Below are positions 1 to 5,626 of a stretch of 5,626 nt of DNA, piece by piece (position 1 is the stretch's first letter; the number at the start of each line of letters is the position of its first letter). The notes under the pieces are model-generated. The model was not told where the DNA came from, searched no databases, and saw only the letters and a program-made list of their open reading frames with translations. Source of the stretch: Acidobacteriota bacterium (GTDB lineage: Bacteria; Acidobacteriota; Polarisedimenticolia; J045); NCBI GenBank assembly GCA_024276295.1, contig JAJRXN010000013.1:1-5626 (forward strand). The letters run 5' to 3'. Made by a program: the position numbers and the translations under genes.

Positions 1-167
1 ATGTCCAACGTTTCGACGTGACGTTCGGTGCCCGCTGGCGAGGTACCTCGGGCTGGGGTGCCGAGGTCGGCTTCACGCTGACCGACTACGACGACCGCGA
101 CCCTATCCTCGAGGACGAGACCGGGCTCTACTCGGCGCTCACGGCGCTCGTCAGCCGGTCGTTCTGA
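1..167 (+). CDS. Outer-membrane beta-barrel protein, C-terminal fragment
   Basis: Only the 3' end is present. Codons start at position 3 and run to TGA at 165-167, about 54 residues. The fragment shows three stretches of alternating polar and hydrophobic/aromatic residues (around RFDVTFGARW, GWGAEVGFTLTDY and LYSALTALVSRSF), separated by turns rich in Gly or Asp. It ends in Phe, the usual C-terminal signal for BAM-dependent insertion of outer-membrane barrels. This supports an outer-membrane barrel. The family cannot be decided from this much sequence. Because multihaem cytochrome genes follow, a porin of a porin-cytochrome conduit (MtrB/PioB type or similar) is an attractive guess, but an unrelated porin or transporter is equally compatible. 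A strong terminator directly downstream suggests it ends its own transcript. Confidence 0.7.
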   Translation, partial: VQRFDVTFGARWRGTSGWGAEVGFTLTDYDDRDPILEDETGLYSALTALVSRSF

Positions 168-189
168 CGGCGGTGACCGTCCGCATTGG

Positions 190-231
190 AGGGCAGGGGC
201 AGCCGGACATGTTCCTGCCCTTTCTTTTCTT
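190..231 (+). terminator. Intrinsic (Rho-independent) terminator
   Basis: Bases 190-197 (AGGGCAGG) pair perfectly with 214-221 (CCTGCCCT). The stem continues inward through two G-U pairs, one C-G and one A-U (190-201 with 210-221), leaving an 8-base loop at 202-209. The T-rich run TTCTTTTCTT follows at 222-231. It lies 22 bases after the stop of the barrel gene and upstream of the next promoter, so it should separate the two transcripts. The opposite strand lacks an equivalent T-run, so it looks unidirectional. Confidence 0.85.
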
Positions 232-262
232 GCCGATCCGTGCCGAATACTAGCGCCGCACT

Positions 263-291
263 TTGACAAACTTACTTGTTTGGCTTATATC
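263..291 (+). promoter_or_regulatory. Sigma70-type promoter of the cytochrome operon
   Basis: A perfect -35 box TTGACA (263-268) is followed by a 17-base spacer and a -10 box TATATC (286-291, four of six matches to TATAAT). TTATAT at 285-290 is an alternative with a 16-base spacer. The region is clearly AT-rich against very GC-rich surroundings. Transcription would start near 297-299, giving a leader of roughly 47 bases before the ATG at 345. It lies between the upstream terminator and the first cytochrome gene. I infer that it drives both cytochrome genes. Confidence 0.8.
267..282 (+). promoter_or_regulatory. Dyad in promoter spacer, candidate operator
   Basis: CAAAC (267-271) and GTTTG (278-282) form an inverted repeat around a six-base centre, with one further matching pair outside it (G265 with C284). 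The dyad overlaps the end of the -35 box and fills most of the spacer to the -10 box, a classic place for a repressor to block RNA polymerase. Short dyads of this look are common for TetR-type repressors, but no regulator gene is in the window and the half-sites are only five bases, so chance cannot be excluded. Confidence 0.35.
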
Positions 292-327
292 TCCACTTCC
301 CTGACCGGGCACCTCGTGGTCCCGCCC

Positions 328-337
328 AGGAAAGGAT
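328..337 (+). promoter_or_regulatory. Ribosome binding site for the 19-haem cytochrome
   Basis: The purine run AGGAAAGGAT ends seven bases before the ATG at 345. This site decides the start: the reading frame is open further upstream to a TTG at 276, but that codon lies inside the promoter spacer and could not be on the mRNA. Confidence 0.75.
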
Positions 338-344
338 CCCAGCG

Positions 345-3185
345 ATGCGCGCAGCCCGAGACCGATCGCACGGCCTGGGGAAGACTCTGACCGGCCTTGC
401 CGTTGCGCTGCTGGTCGCGGGTGTGCTGTCACCTCCGGCGTCCGCCCAGGAAAACGAGGACTGCCTCGTCTGTCACGAGGACCCCGATCTGACGGGGACC
501 CGGGACGGCAGGGAGATCTCGGTCCACGTCGATGCCAAGCTGCTTGCGGGTTCGGTCCACCGCGATCTCGACTGCGTGATGTGCCACATGGATCTCTCGG
601 GCACCGAGTTCGGCCACGACGAGGACGTCGAGCCGGTCGACTGCTCGATGTGCCACGACGACGAGGCGAGGTGGTACGCGCGGAGCGTCCACGGCCGGGT
701 CAAGGCCAAGGGCGACCCGCTGGCGCCGGAGTGCTCGACCTGCCATGGAACCCACGGGATCCTTTCGGCCCAGGACCCGACGGCCAGGACCGCGACGCTG
801 AACGTGCCGTTTCTGTGCGGGTCGTGCCACCGCGAAGGCTCACCGGTCACCGAGACGCACGACATCCCCCAGGAGTCGATCCTCGAGCACTACTCGATGT
901 CGATCCACGGTGAGGGTCTGCTGCGCCAGGGGCTGACCGTCACGGCGGTCTGCGTGTCCTGTCACAACTCCCACCTGATCCTCGAGCACGGCGCCCCCGC
1001 ATCGAGCATCAACCGCCGCAACATCGCCAGGACGTGCACGCGGTGCCATGCGGCGATCGAGCGGGTCCACCGCAAGGTGATCGAGGGCCGGCTGTGGGAG
1101 ACCCAGCCCCACGTGATCCCGGTCTGCATCGACTGCCACGCGCCGCACGAGATCCGCCCGCCGGACTACGAGGTCGGCGCCGCCAACCGGGACTGCCTGT
1201 CGTGTCATGCCGACCGCACGCTGGTCACCGTGACGGACGAGGGCGAACCGCTGTCGCTCTACGTCGATCCGGATGCCTACGCGGCCTCGACGCATCGCGA
1301 CGTCGCCTGCGCCCAGTGTCACAGCGAGGTACAGGTCAACCGGCGCCGGCCGTGCGAGACGATCACCTCCGAGGTGGACTGCGGGATCTGTCACGCCCAG
1401 CAGGTCGACGAGTTCCGCGGCAGCACGCACGGAACGCTGCAAGCCAAGGGCGATCCCGCCGCACCGCGCTGCACCACCTGTCACACCAAGCACGAGGTCC
1501 GCAGTCACAGCGACCCCACCGCGCCGACCTATGCCCGCAACGTCCCGGACCTCTGCGCGCGCTGTCATGCCGCAGGCAAGCCGGCGGCCGTGCGCGTCGA
1601 TCGGTCGGGCCTGATTCCCGAAGGGCAGTCGCACGACATCGTCGAGAGCTACCTCGGCAGCATCCATGGCAGGGCGCTGATCGACGCGGGGCTGGTCGTC
1701 ACGGCGACCTGCGCCGACTGCCACGGGGCGCACTCCGAGGCCCCGCCGACCGACCCCTCCTCGCCGGTGGCACGCGAGAACATCCCGGCGACCTGCGGCA
1801 AGTGCCATCACGGCATCGAGGAGAAGTTCCGCAAGAGCATCCATTTCATCGGGGAGCCGACGGACGAGCATCCGCTGCCGACCTGCGAGGACTGCCACAC
1901 GTCGCACCAGATCACGCGGACCGACGTGCAGGGCTTCCGGCTCAAGATGATGGTGCAATGCGGTCGCTGTCACGAATCGGAGGCCGAGACGTTCTTCGAC
2001 ACGTTCCATGGCAAGGTCTCGCGGCTCGGCCATGAGGGGGCCGCCAAGTGCTACGACTGCCATGGAACGCACAACATCCTGCCCCCCGACAACCCCGACT
2101 CGACGCTCTCGCGTCGCAACGTCGTCGAGACGTGCGCCCAGTGCCACAGCGGCGCACACCGGCGGTTCGCGGGTTACCTGACCCATGCGACGCACCATGA
2201 CCCTGACAAGTACCCCTTCCTGTTCTGGGCCTTCTGGGGCATGACGGCGCTGCTGATCGGCACGATGGTGTTCGCCGCGGCGCATACCGGCGGCTGGCTG
2301 TTCCGGCTCTGGCGCTCGCGCGACGAGTGGCGCCCCCACATCCAGGCCGCCGCGCAGAGCGATCGCTTCTACCTGCGGTTCACGACCAAGCAGCGCGTGA
2401 TGCACGCCGTGATGATGGTCAGCTTCCTGATCCTGGCCGTGACCGGGATGACGCTCAAGTTCTCCTACGCACGGTGGGCCCAGGCGATCTCGCACTTCCT
2501 CGGCGGCTTCGAGACGACCGGATCGCTGCACCGCATCGCCGCGGTCGCACTGCTCATGCTGTTCACGTACCACGTCGCCGACATCGTGCGCCTCAAGCGC
2601 GAGCGGGGTGTCTCGTGGCTCGGGCTGCTGTTCGGGCCGAACTCGATGATGCTGACGCTGCAGGATCTCCGCGAGCTGTGGGGGTCGATCAGGTGGTTCT
2701 TCGGTCGCGGCCCGCGCCCGAAATACGGGCGGTTCACGTACTGGGAGAAGTTCGACTACTTCGCCGTGTTCTGGGGCGTGTTCGTGATCGGTTCGACCGG
2801 CCTGATCCTGTGGTTCCCCGAGCTGTTCACGCGGGTGCTGCCGGGCTGGGCGGTCAACGTGGCCACGATCATCCACAGCGACGAAGCGCTGCTGGCCGTG
2901 GCGTTCATCTTCACGATCCACTTCTTCAACACGCACTTCCGGCCGGACAAGTTCCCGCTGGATCCGGTGATCTTCACCGGTCGCGTGCCGCTTGAGGAGT
3001 GGAAGCACGACAAGCCGCGCGAGTACGAGGAGCTGCTCGCGTCTGGGCAGCTCGACGAGCGGCTGGTCGGCCCGTTCCCACGTCGCAAGGAGCGCGCACT
3101 GCGGGCCCTCGGCTTCACCGCGCTGTTTGTCGGCCTGACGCTGATCGTGCTCATCACATGGGCGATGCTCTTCAGCTACCGTTGA
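345..3185 (+). CDS. 19-haem cytochrome c / cytochrome b fusion, CbcL-like menaquinol oxidase
   Basis: Predicted inner-membrane quinol oxidase that passes electrons from b haems to a large periplasmic chain of c haems. The ATG start follows a good ribosome binding site, and residues 1-34 form a signal peptide (hydrophobic 15-28, likely cleavage after ASA at 34). Residues 35-610 carry 19 CXXCH motifs, at 40, 77, 100, 130, 158, 203, 231, 261, 284, 322, 346, 376, 404, 456, 484, 514, 539, 569 and 597. Residues 620-946 hold six membrane helices (about 622-646, 687-705, 727-747, 805-825, 838-860, 920-943). Candidate b-haem His are 687, 729, 743, 844 and 859/864. The QRVMH and TGMTLKF motifs are typical of the formate dehydrogenase gamma/HydC cytochrome b family. 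Basic loops at 647-685, 749-800 and 863-919 fit the cytoplasmic side, placing the haem domain in the periplasm. Geobacter CbcL has the same domain fusion with, as I recall, nine c haems. The ImcH-like gene follows after 34 bp. The domain calls are firm; the electron acceptor is unknown. Confidence 0.93.
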   Translation: MRAARDRSHGLGKTLTGLAVALLVAGVLSPPASAQENEDCLVCHEDPDLTGTRDGREISVHVDAKLLAGSVHRDLDCVMCHMDLSGTEFGHDEDVEPVDCSMCHDDEARWYARSVHGRVKAKGDPLAPECSTCHGTHGILSAQDPTARTATLNVPFLCGSCHREGSPVTETHDIPQESILEHYSMSIHGEGLLRQGLTVTAVCVSCHNSHLILEHGAPASSINRRNIARTCTRCHAAIERVHRKVIEGRLWETQPHVIPVCIDCHAPHEIRPPDYEVGAANRDCLSCHADRTLVTVTDEGEPLSLYVDPDAYAASTHRDVACAQCHSEVQVNRRRPCETITSEVDCGICHAQQVDEFRGSTHGTLQAKGDPAAPRCTTCHTKHEVRSHSDPTAPTYARNVPDLCARCHAAGKPAAVRVDRSGLIPEGQSHDIVESYLGSIHGRALIDAGLVVTATCADCHGAHSEAPPTDPSSPVARENIPATCGKCHHGIEEKFRKSIHFIGEPTDEHPLPTCEDCHTSHQITRTDVQGFRLKMMVQCGRCHESEAETFFDTFHGKVSRLGHEGAAKCYDCHGTHNILPPDNPDSTLSRRNVVETCAQCHSGAHRRFAGYLTHATHHDPDKYPFLFWAFWGMTALLIGTMVFAAAHTGGWLFRLWRSRDEWRPHIQAAAQSDRFYLRFTTKQRVMHAVMMVSFLILAVTGMTLKFSYARWAQAISHFLGGFETTGSLHRIAAVALLMLFTYHVADIVRLKRERGVSWLGLLFGPNSMMLTLQDLRELWGSIRWFFGRGPRPKYGRFTYWEKFDYFAVFWGVFVIGSTGLILWFPELFTRVLPGWAVNVATIIHSDEALLAVAFIFTIHFFNTHFRPDKFPLDPVIFTGRVPLEEWKHDKPREYEELLASGQLDERLVGPFPRRKERALRALGFTALFVGLTLIVLITWAMLFSYR
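453..2174 (+). repeat. Internal 8+8+3 haem duplication in the cytochrome domain
   Basis: The haem domain contains two diverged tandem copies and a partial third. Copy A is residues 37-275 (453-1169), copy B 281-530 (1185-1934) and copy C about 538-610 (1956-2174). Distances between successive CXXCH motifs are 37, 23, 30, 28, 45, 28, 30 in A and 38, 24, 30, 28, 52, 28, 30 in B. In C they are 30, 28, matching haems III-V of A and B. Sequence also aligns: SVHRDLDCVMCH with STHRDVACAQCH, and AKGDPLAPECSTCH with AKGDPAAPRCTTCH. Within each copy a shorter module recurs: HG, about 20 residues, CXXCH, a loop often with DP, an N[IV] pair, then CXXCH 28 residues after the first. It starts near residues 113, 187, 360, 440 and 554. 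Similarity is mainly at protein level, so the duplication is old. Confidence 0.88.
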
Positions 3186-3205
3186 TTCCGGAGAGCGCAA
3201 ACTCC

Positions 3206-3212
3206 AGGGAGG
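3206..3212 (+). promoter_or_regulatory. Ribosome binding site for the ImcH-like cytochrome
   Basis: AGGGAGG lies seven bases before the ATG at 3220, a near-ideal Shine-Dalgarno. It sits in a 34-bp gap after the preceding stop in which I see no promoter or terminator, supporting co-transcription with the 19-haem gene. Confidence 0.8.
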
Positions 3213-3219
3213 CACTCTG

Positions 3220-5109
3220 ATGGATCGAGTGGCGCGCAGCGGAAGGCGCCTTGGCATGGCCGGGCTGGTCCTGGCGGCCGGCTCGCTGATGATGATCCTC
3301 GTCCTGCTGCTGGTCGACTTCCTCGCCAGCGGTTCTTCGCCGTACATCGGCGCGGTCACGTTCCTCGTCATGCCCGGCCTGCTCGGCGTGGGCGTGGGGC
3401 TGATGGGCCTGTCGGTCTGGGTCCGTGTCCGGGCGTACCGGACCGCCAAGCGGTCGCTGACGCTCTGGGATCTCATGCCGTGGGCCGGACTCGAGCCGGG
3501 CGAGACGCGGCGTTTCGCGGGCCGGATGACGGTCGTCGGCGTGCTGTCCCTGCCGTTCCTCGGCGTGGTGACGTACGAGGGCTACCACTTCACGGAGTCC
3601 AACGAGTTCTGCGGCCAGCTCTGCCACAAGGTGATGGAGCCGGAATACACCGCCTACCAGAATTCGTCACATGCACGCGTCGACTGCGTCGAGTGTCACA
3701 TCGGCGAGGGAGCGAGCTGGTTCGTCAAGTCGAAGATCTCGGGCATCCGCCAGGTCTTCGCGGTGACGATGGAGACCTACAGCAAGCCGATCCCTCCCGC
3801 GATCACCGAGTTGCGCCCCGCGCGGGAGACCTGCGAGCGTTGCCACTGGCCGGAGAAGTTCCACGGCAACCAGCTGCTCGAATTCCCGCACTTCGAGTCG
3901 GACGAGCAGAATACGCCACGTCCGGTGACGATGCTGGTCAAGACCGGCGGAGCGGATCCGATGATGGGCGATCCTTCCGGCATCCACTGGCACATGGCAC
4001 TCGGCTTCCGCATCGAGTACGTCGCCACCGACGACGCGCTGCAGGACATTCCGTGGGTCCGCTTCGTCGAACTCGAGACCGGGAGGGAGCGCATCTACCG
4101 CTCCGACGACGGCACGAGCGTCGACCCGCGGCCGGAGGGGACGTTCCGCACCCTCGACTGCATGGACTGCCACAACCGGCCGACCCACGTCTTCAGCTCA
4201 CCCGACCGGGCGATCAACCGGATGCTCGCCCGCGAACCACGGCTCGCCGAGCTTCCGTGGGCCAAGCGCGAGGCGGTCGCCGTGCTCTCGGCCGAGTACG
4301 CCGACAAGGACGAGGCGCTCGAGCAGATCCGGCTGAAGCTCAAGGAGTTCTACAGCACGAAGCACCCGGAGGTCTGGAGCAGCCGGCGCGAGGACGTCAC
4401 GCGGCTGATCGAGCTGGCGCAGGAGATCTACCGGACGAACTTCTTCCCGCGCATGAAGGCGAACTGGACGTCCTATCCCAACAACATCGGGCACTTCGAA
4501 TCGGCCGGCTGCTTCCGCTGCCACGACGGCAGGCACGTCGACGACGCCGGCACGCCGATCTCCCACGAGTGCAGTACCTGCCACGACTTCCTCGTCGAAC
4601 GGCAGACCCCGGACGGCGAGACGCTCCAGGCGGTCGGGCCGTTCACCCATCCCGTCGAACTCGAGGGGATCCACCAGCAGTTGCGGTGCAACGCCTGCCA
4701 CACCGGCGGTCCGGCGCCGGCCCGGACCTGCTCGGGGTGCCATACGCCCCAGTCCGGCTTCCGCGCCGGGCGGCTCGACGGCCTGGACTGGCTCGAGGGG
4801 CTGGAGATCAGCGCGGACGTGATGGACGACATGGTCTACTGCGCCGACTGCCACGACCTGTCGGAGCCCCGTTCACCGCAGGCGATCGCCGCCCGCTGCG
4901 AGAGCTGCCACGACGAAGGGTACGGGGACTTCGTCATGGAGTGGGAGGAGGACTTCTCGTCCCGGATCGCCACGCTCCGCGAGCAAGGCACCGAAAAGAC
5001 CCGCAGGCTGCTCGACCGGCTCGAGCAGGCCGGCCCGTTGCATAATCCGGACGCGACGGAGGCGATCCTCTCGACGCTCGAGGAGCGTGCCCGCCGGCCC
5101 GTCGAGTAG
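3220..5109 (+). CDS. NapC/NirT-like ten-haem membrane cytochrome c, ImcH-like
   Basis: Predicted inner-membrane quinol dehydrogenase with a periplasmic haem domain. Three hydrophobic helices lie at about residues 12-35, 43-70 and 103-120, with a basic loop (70-101) between helices 2 and 3. The first haem site, at 131-136, is CGQLCH, a CX3CH motif, with Met139 three residues after its His. Nine CXXCH motifs follow, at 156, 205, 314, 431, 451, 490, 504, 541 and 560. Residues 125-215 match the NapC/NirT pattern, including the VMEPEYTAY and ETCERCHWPEKF motifs. Three helices plus a NapC/NirT domain is the architecture of Geobacter ImcH, which as I recall has about seven haems, so this protein seems to carry a C-terminal haem extension. 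Two long haem-free stretches lie at 210-313 and 319-430, and the tail (571-629) is charged and helical. Co-transcription with the CbcL-like gene suggests a shared electron pathway. Membrane anchoring and haem binding are firm; equivalence to ImcH is inference. Confidence 0.92.
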   Translation: MDRVARSGRRLGMAGLVLAAGSLMMILVLLLVDFLASGSSPYIGAVTFLVMPGLLGVGVGLMGLSVWVRVRAYRTAKRSLTLWDLMPWAGLEPGETRRFAGRMTVVGVLSLPFLGVVTYEGYHFTESNEFCGQLCHKVMEPEYTAYQNSSHARVDCVECHIGEGASWFVKSKISGIRQVFAVTMETYSKPIPPAITELRPARETCERCHWPEKFHGNQLLEFPHFESDEQNTPRPVTMLVKTGGADPMMGDPSGIHWHMALGFRIEYVATDDALQDIPWVRFVELETGRERIYRSDDGTSVDPRPEGTFRTLDCMDCHNRPTHVFSSPDRAINRMLAREPRLAELPWAKREAVAVLSAEYADKDEALEQIRLKLKEFYSTKHPEVWSSRREDVTRLIELAQEIYRTNFFPRMKANWTSYPNNIGHFESAGCFRCHDGRHVDDAGTPISHECSTCHDFLVERQTPDGETLQAVGPFTHPVELEGIHQQLRCNACHTGGPAPARTCSGCHTPQSGFRAGRLDGLDWLEGLEISADVMDDMVYCADCHDLSEPRSPQAIAARCESCHDEGYGDFVMEWEEDFSSRIATLREQGTEKTRRLLDRLEQAGPLHNPDATEAILSTLEERARRPVE

Positions 5110-5130
5110 CGGACAGGGGGGTGCGCCGCG

Positions 5131-5147
5131 CCGGCCGGTCCGGCCGG
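5131..5147 (+). repeat. GC palindrome between cytochrome operon and pdxA
   Basis: Two copies of the self-complementary octamer CCGGCCGG (5131-5138 and 5140-5147) flank a single T. The RNA could fold into a short, very stable hairpin with a small loop. No T-run follows, so it is not a standard intrinsic terminator. Its right arm touches the weak ribosome binding site of pdxA (GGATGG, 5146-5151), so it could affect pdxA translation. In DNA this GC-rich such a palindrome may also be chance. Confidence 0.45.
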
Positions 5148-5158
5148 ATGGATGGGCC

Positions 5159-5626
5159 GTGGGCACGAAACCGCGCATCGCGCTGACGATCGGCGATCCG
5201 GCCGGCATCGGCCCGGAACTCGTCTGCCGGGCGGCGTCGGCTCCCGAGCTGCTCGAGCGGTGCGAACTCGTGGCCGTCGGCCCGCGGAGCCTGTTCGAAC
5301 GGATCGCCGCGCGGCTCGGGCTGGCCGTGCCGCCGGCGATCGACGACGTCACGCCGGCCGGCTGCCCCGTCTCGTCGATCGAGCCTGGTCGCCCCCGGAG
5401 GACGGGCGGCGTCCTGGCCGCCGCGGCGATCGAACGCGCGATCCAGGGCTGTCGCGACGGGCGGTTCGCGGCGATGGTCACCGCTCCGATCAGCAAGCTC
5501 GCGATCCGCGCCGCCGGCGTGCCCTTCCCCGGACACACGGAGTGGCTGGCCGCCCGCTGCGGCGTCGCCGACCCGACGATGCTGCTCTGCTCCGACGACC
5601 TCGCCGTGGCGCTGGTGACCTGCCAC
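5159..5626 (+). CDS. pdxA: 4-hydroxythreonine-4-phosphate dehydrogenase PdxA, N-terminal part
   Basis: PdxA is a cytoplasmic, metal- and NAD-dependent enzyme that oxidises 4-phosphohydroxy-L-threonine in the DXP-dependent pathway to pyridoxal phosphate. The 156 codons present run off the window end; the family is about 330 residues, so roughly half is seen. Recognisable features are the N-terminal GDPAGIGPE motif (12-20), the VTAPISK block (107-113) and PGHTEW (124-129). His126 and Thr127 match the substrate-binding pair of E. coli PdxA (136/137). His156, the last residue in view, lies 30 residues on and matches its first metal ligand (His166); here VTCH replaces the more usual VTTH. The start is GTG at 5159, the only plausible in-frame start near the conserved N-terminus, with weak GGATGG at 5146-5151 upstream. 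It begins 49 bp after the cytochrome stop, so read-through is possible, but there is no functional link. PdxA2-type homologues act on related 4-phosphosugar acids, so the exact substrate could differ. Confidence 0.93.
   Translation, partial: MGTKPRIALTIGDPAGIGPELVCRAASAPELLERCELVAVGPRSLFERIAARLGLAVPPAIDDVTPAGCPVSSIEPGRPRRTGGVLAAAAIERAIQGCRDGRFAAMVTAPISKLAIRAAGVPFPGHTEWLAARCGVADPTMLLCSDDLAVALVTCH

Noticed and set aside
166..181. Small hairpin GACGG/CCGTC just after the barrel gene stop as a terminator.
   Set aside because: The stem is five pairs with no T-run; the hairpin at 190-231 is far stronger and has one.
276..344. Upstream extension of the 19-haem cytochrome to a TTG codon at 276.
   Set aside because: The codon lies between the -35 and -10 boxes, has no good ribosome binding site, and would put a charged stretch before the signal peptide. 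The ATG at 345 has a clear Shine-Dalgarno and gives a standard signal peptide.
1034..2035. 333-codon + strand frame inside the 19-haem gene.
   Set aside because: It is an alternate frame of the cytochrome, rich in Arg, Pro and Ala, with no haem motifs and no domain. The cytochrome frame explains this DNA fully.
453..2174. Regularly spaced motifs as a CRISPR-like or DNA-level tandem repeat.
   Set aside because: The repeats are diverged coding units conserved as protein haem motifs, not identical DNA repeats with spacers.
840..3476. 878-codon open frame on the minus strand.
   Set aside because: It lies antisense to both cytochrome genes, is very rich in Arg, Asp and His as expected for the reverse of GC-biased codons, and shows no recognisable domain. 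It is a shadow.
3610..3627. CX3CH motif as a sequencing insertion or frameshift.
   Set aside because: The frame is intact on both sides, the extra unit is a whole codon with normal codon use, and NapC/NirT-type sequence continues directly after it.
5148..5158. ATG codons at 5148 and 5152 as pdxA starts.
   Set aside because: Both are out of frame with the conserved GDPAGIGPE coding sequence; the first meets a stop after 12 codons. GTG at 5159 is in frame.
4934..5626. Minus-strand open frame running off the window end.
   Set aside because: It is antisense to the pdxA fragment and the end of the ImcH-like gene, with low-complexity Arg/Ala/Pro composition; pdxA on the + strand is unmistakable.

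Overview
The window reads as chromosomal DNA from a high-GC Gram-negative bacterium. The evidence is an outer-membrane beta-barrel C-terminus, two c-type cytochromes anchored in the inner membrane facing the periplasm, and strong G/C bias at third codon positions. Lineages rich in multiheme cytochromes, such as Acidobacteriota, Desulfobacterota or Myxococcota, would fit, but nothing here fixes the phylum.

Layout, all on the + strand. (1) Positions 1-167 hold the last ~55 codons of an outer-membrane beta-barrel protein. (2) Positions 168-344 are intergenic: a strong intrinsic terminator (190-231), then an AT-rich near-consensus sigma70 promoter (263-291) with a dyad in its spacer, then a ribosome binding site. 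(3) Positions 345-3185 encode a 946-residue protein: a signal peptide, a periplasmic domain with 19 CXXCH haem c motifs, and a six-helix cytochrome b domain of the formate dehydrogenase gamma/HydC type. (4) Positions 3220-5109 encode a 629-residue NapC/NirT-like cytochrome with three N-terminal membrane helices, nine CXXCH motifs and one CX3CH motif. (5) Positions 5159-5626 are the 5' part of pdxA (vitamin B6 synthesis), running off the window.

The two cytochrome genes are 34 bp apart, the second has a near-perfect Shine-Dalgarno, and both lie downstream of one promoter, so they look like one transcription unit. Their architectures recall two Geobacter inner-membrane quinol oxidases used in extracellular electron transfer: CbcL (cytochrome b fused to a multihaem c domain) and ImcH (three helices plus a NapC/NirT multihaem domain). 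The likely role of the pair is to oxidise menaquinol and pass electrons into a periplasmic haem wire, perhaps onward across the outer membrane. The barrel protein upstream could be the outer-membrane partner, but its family cannot be told from the fragment.

The most notable structure is in the 19-haem domain. Its motif spacing shows an 8 + 8 + 3 internal duplication, about twice the nine c haems I recall for Geobacter CbcL. This is best seen as a possibly new, enlarged variant of a known theme and not as a wholly unknown system.
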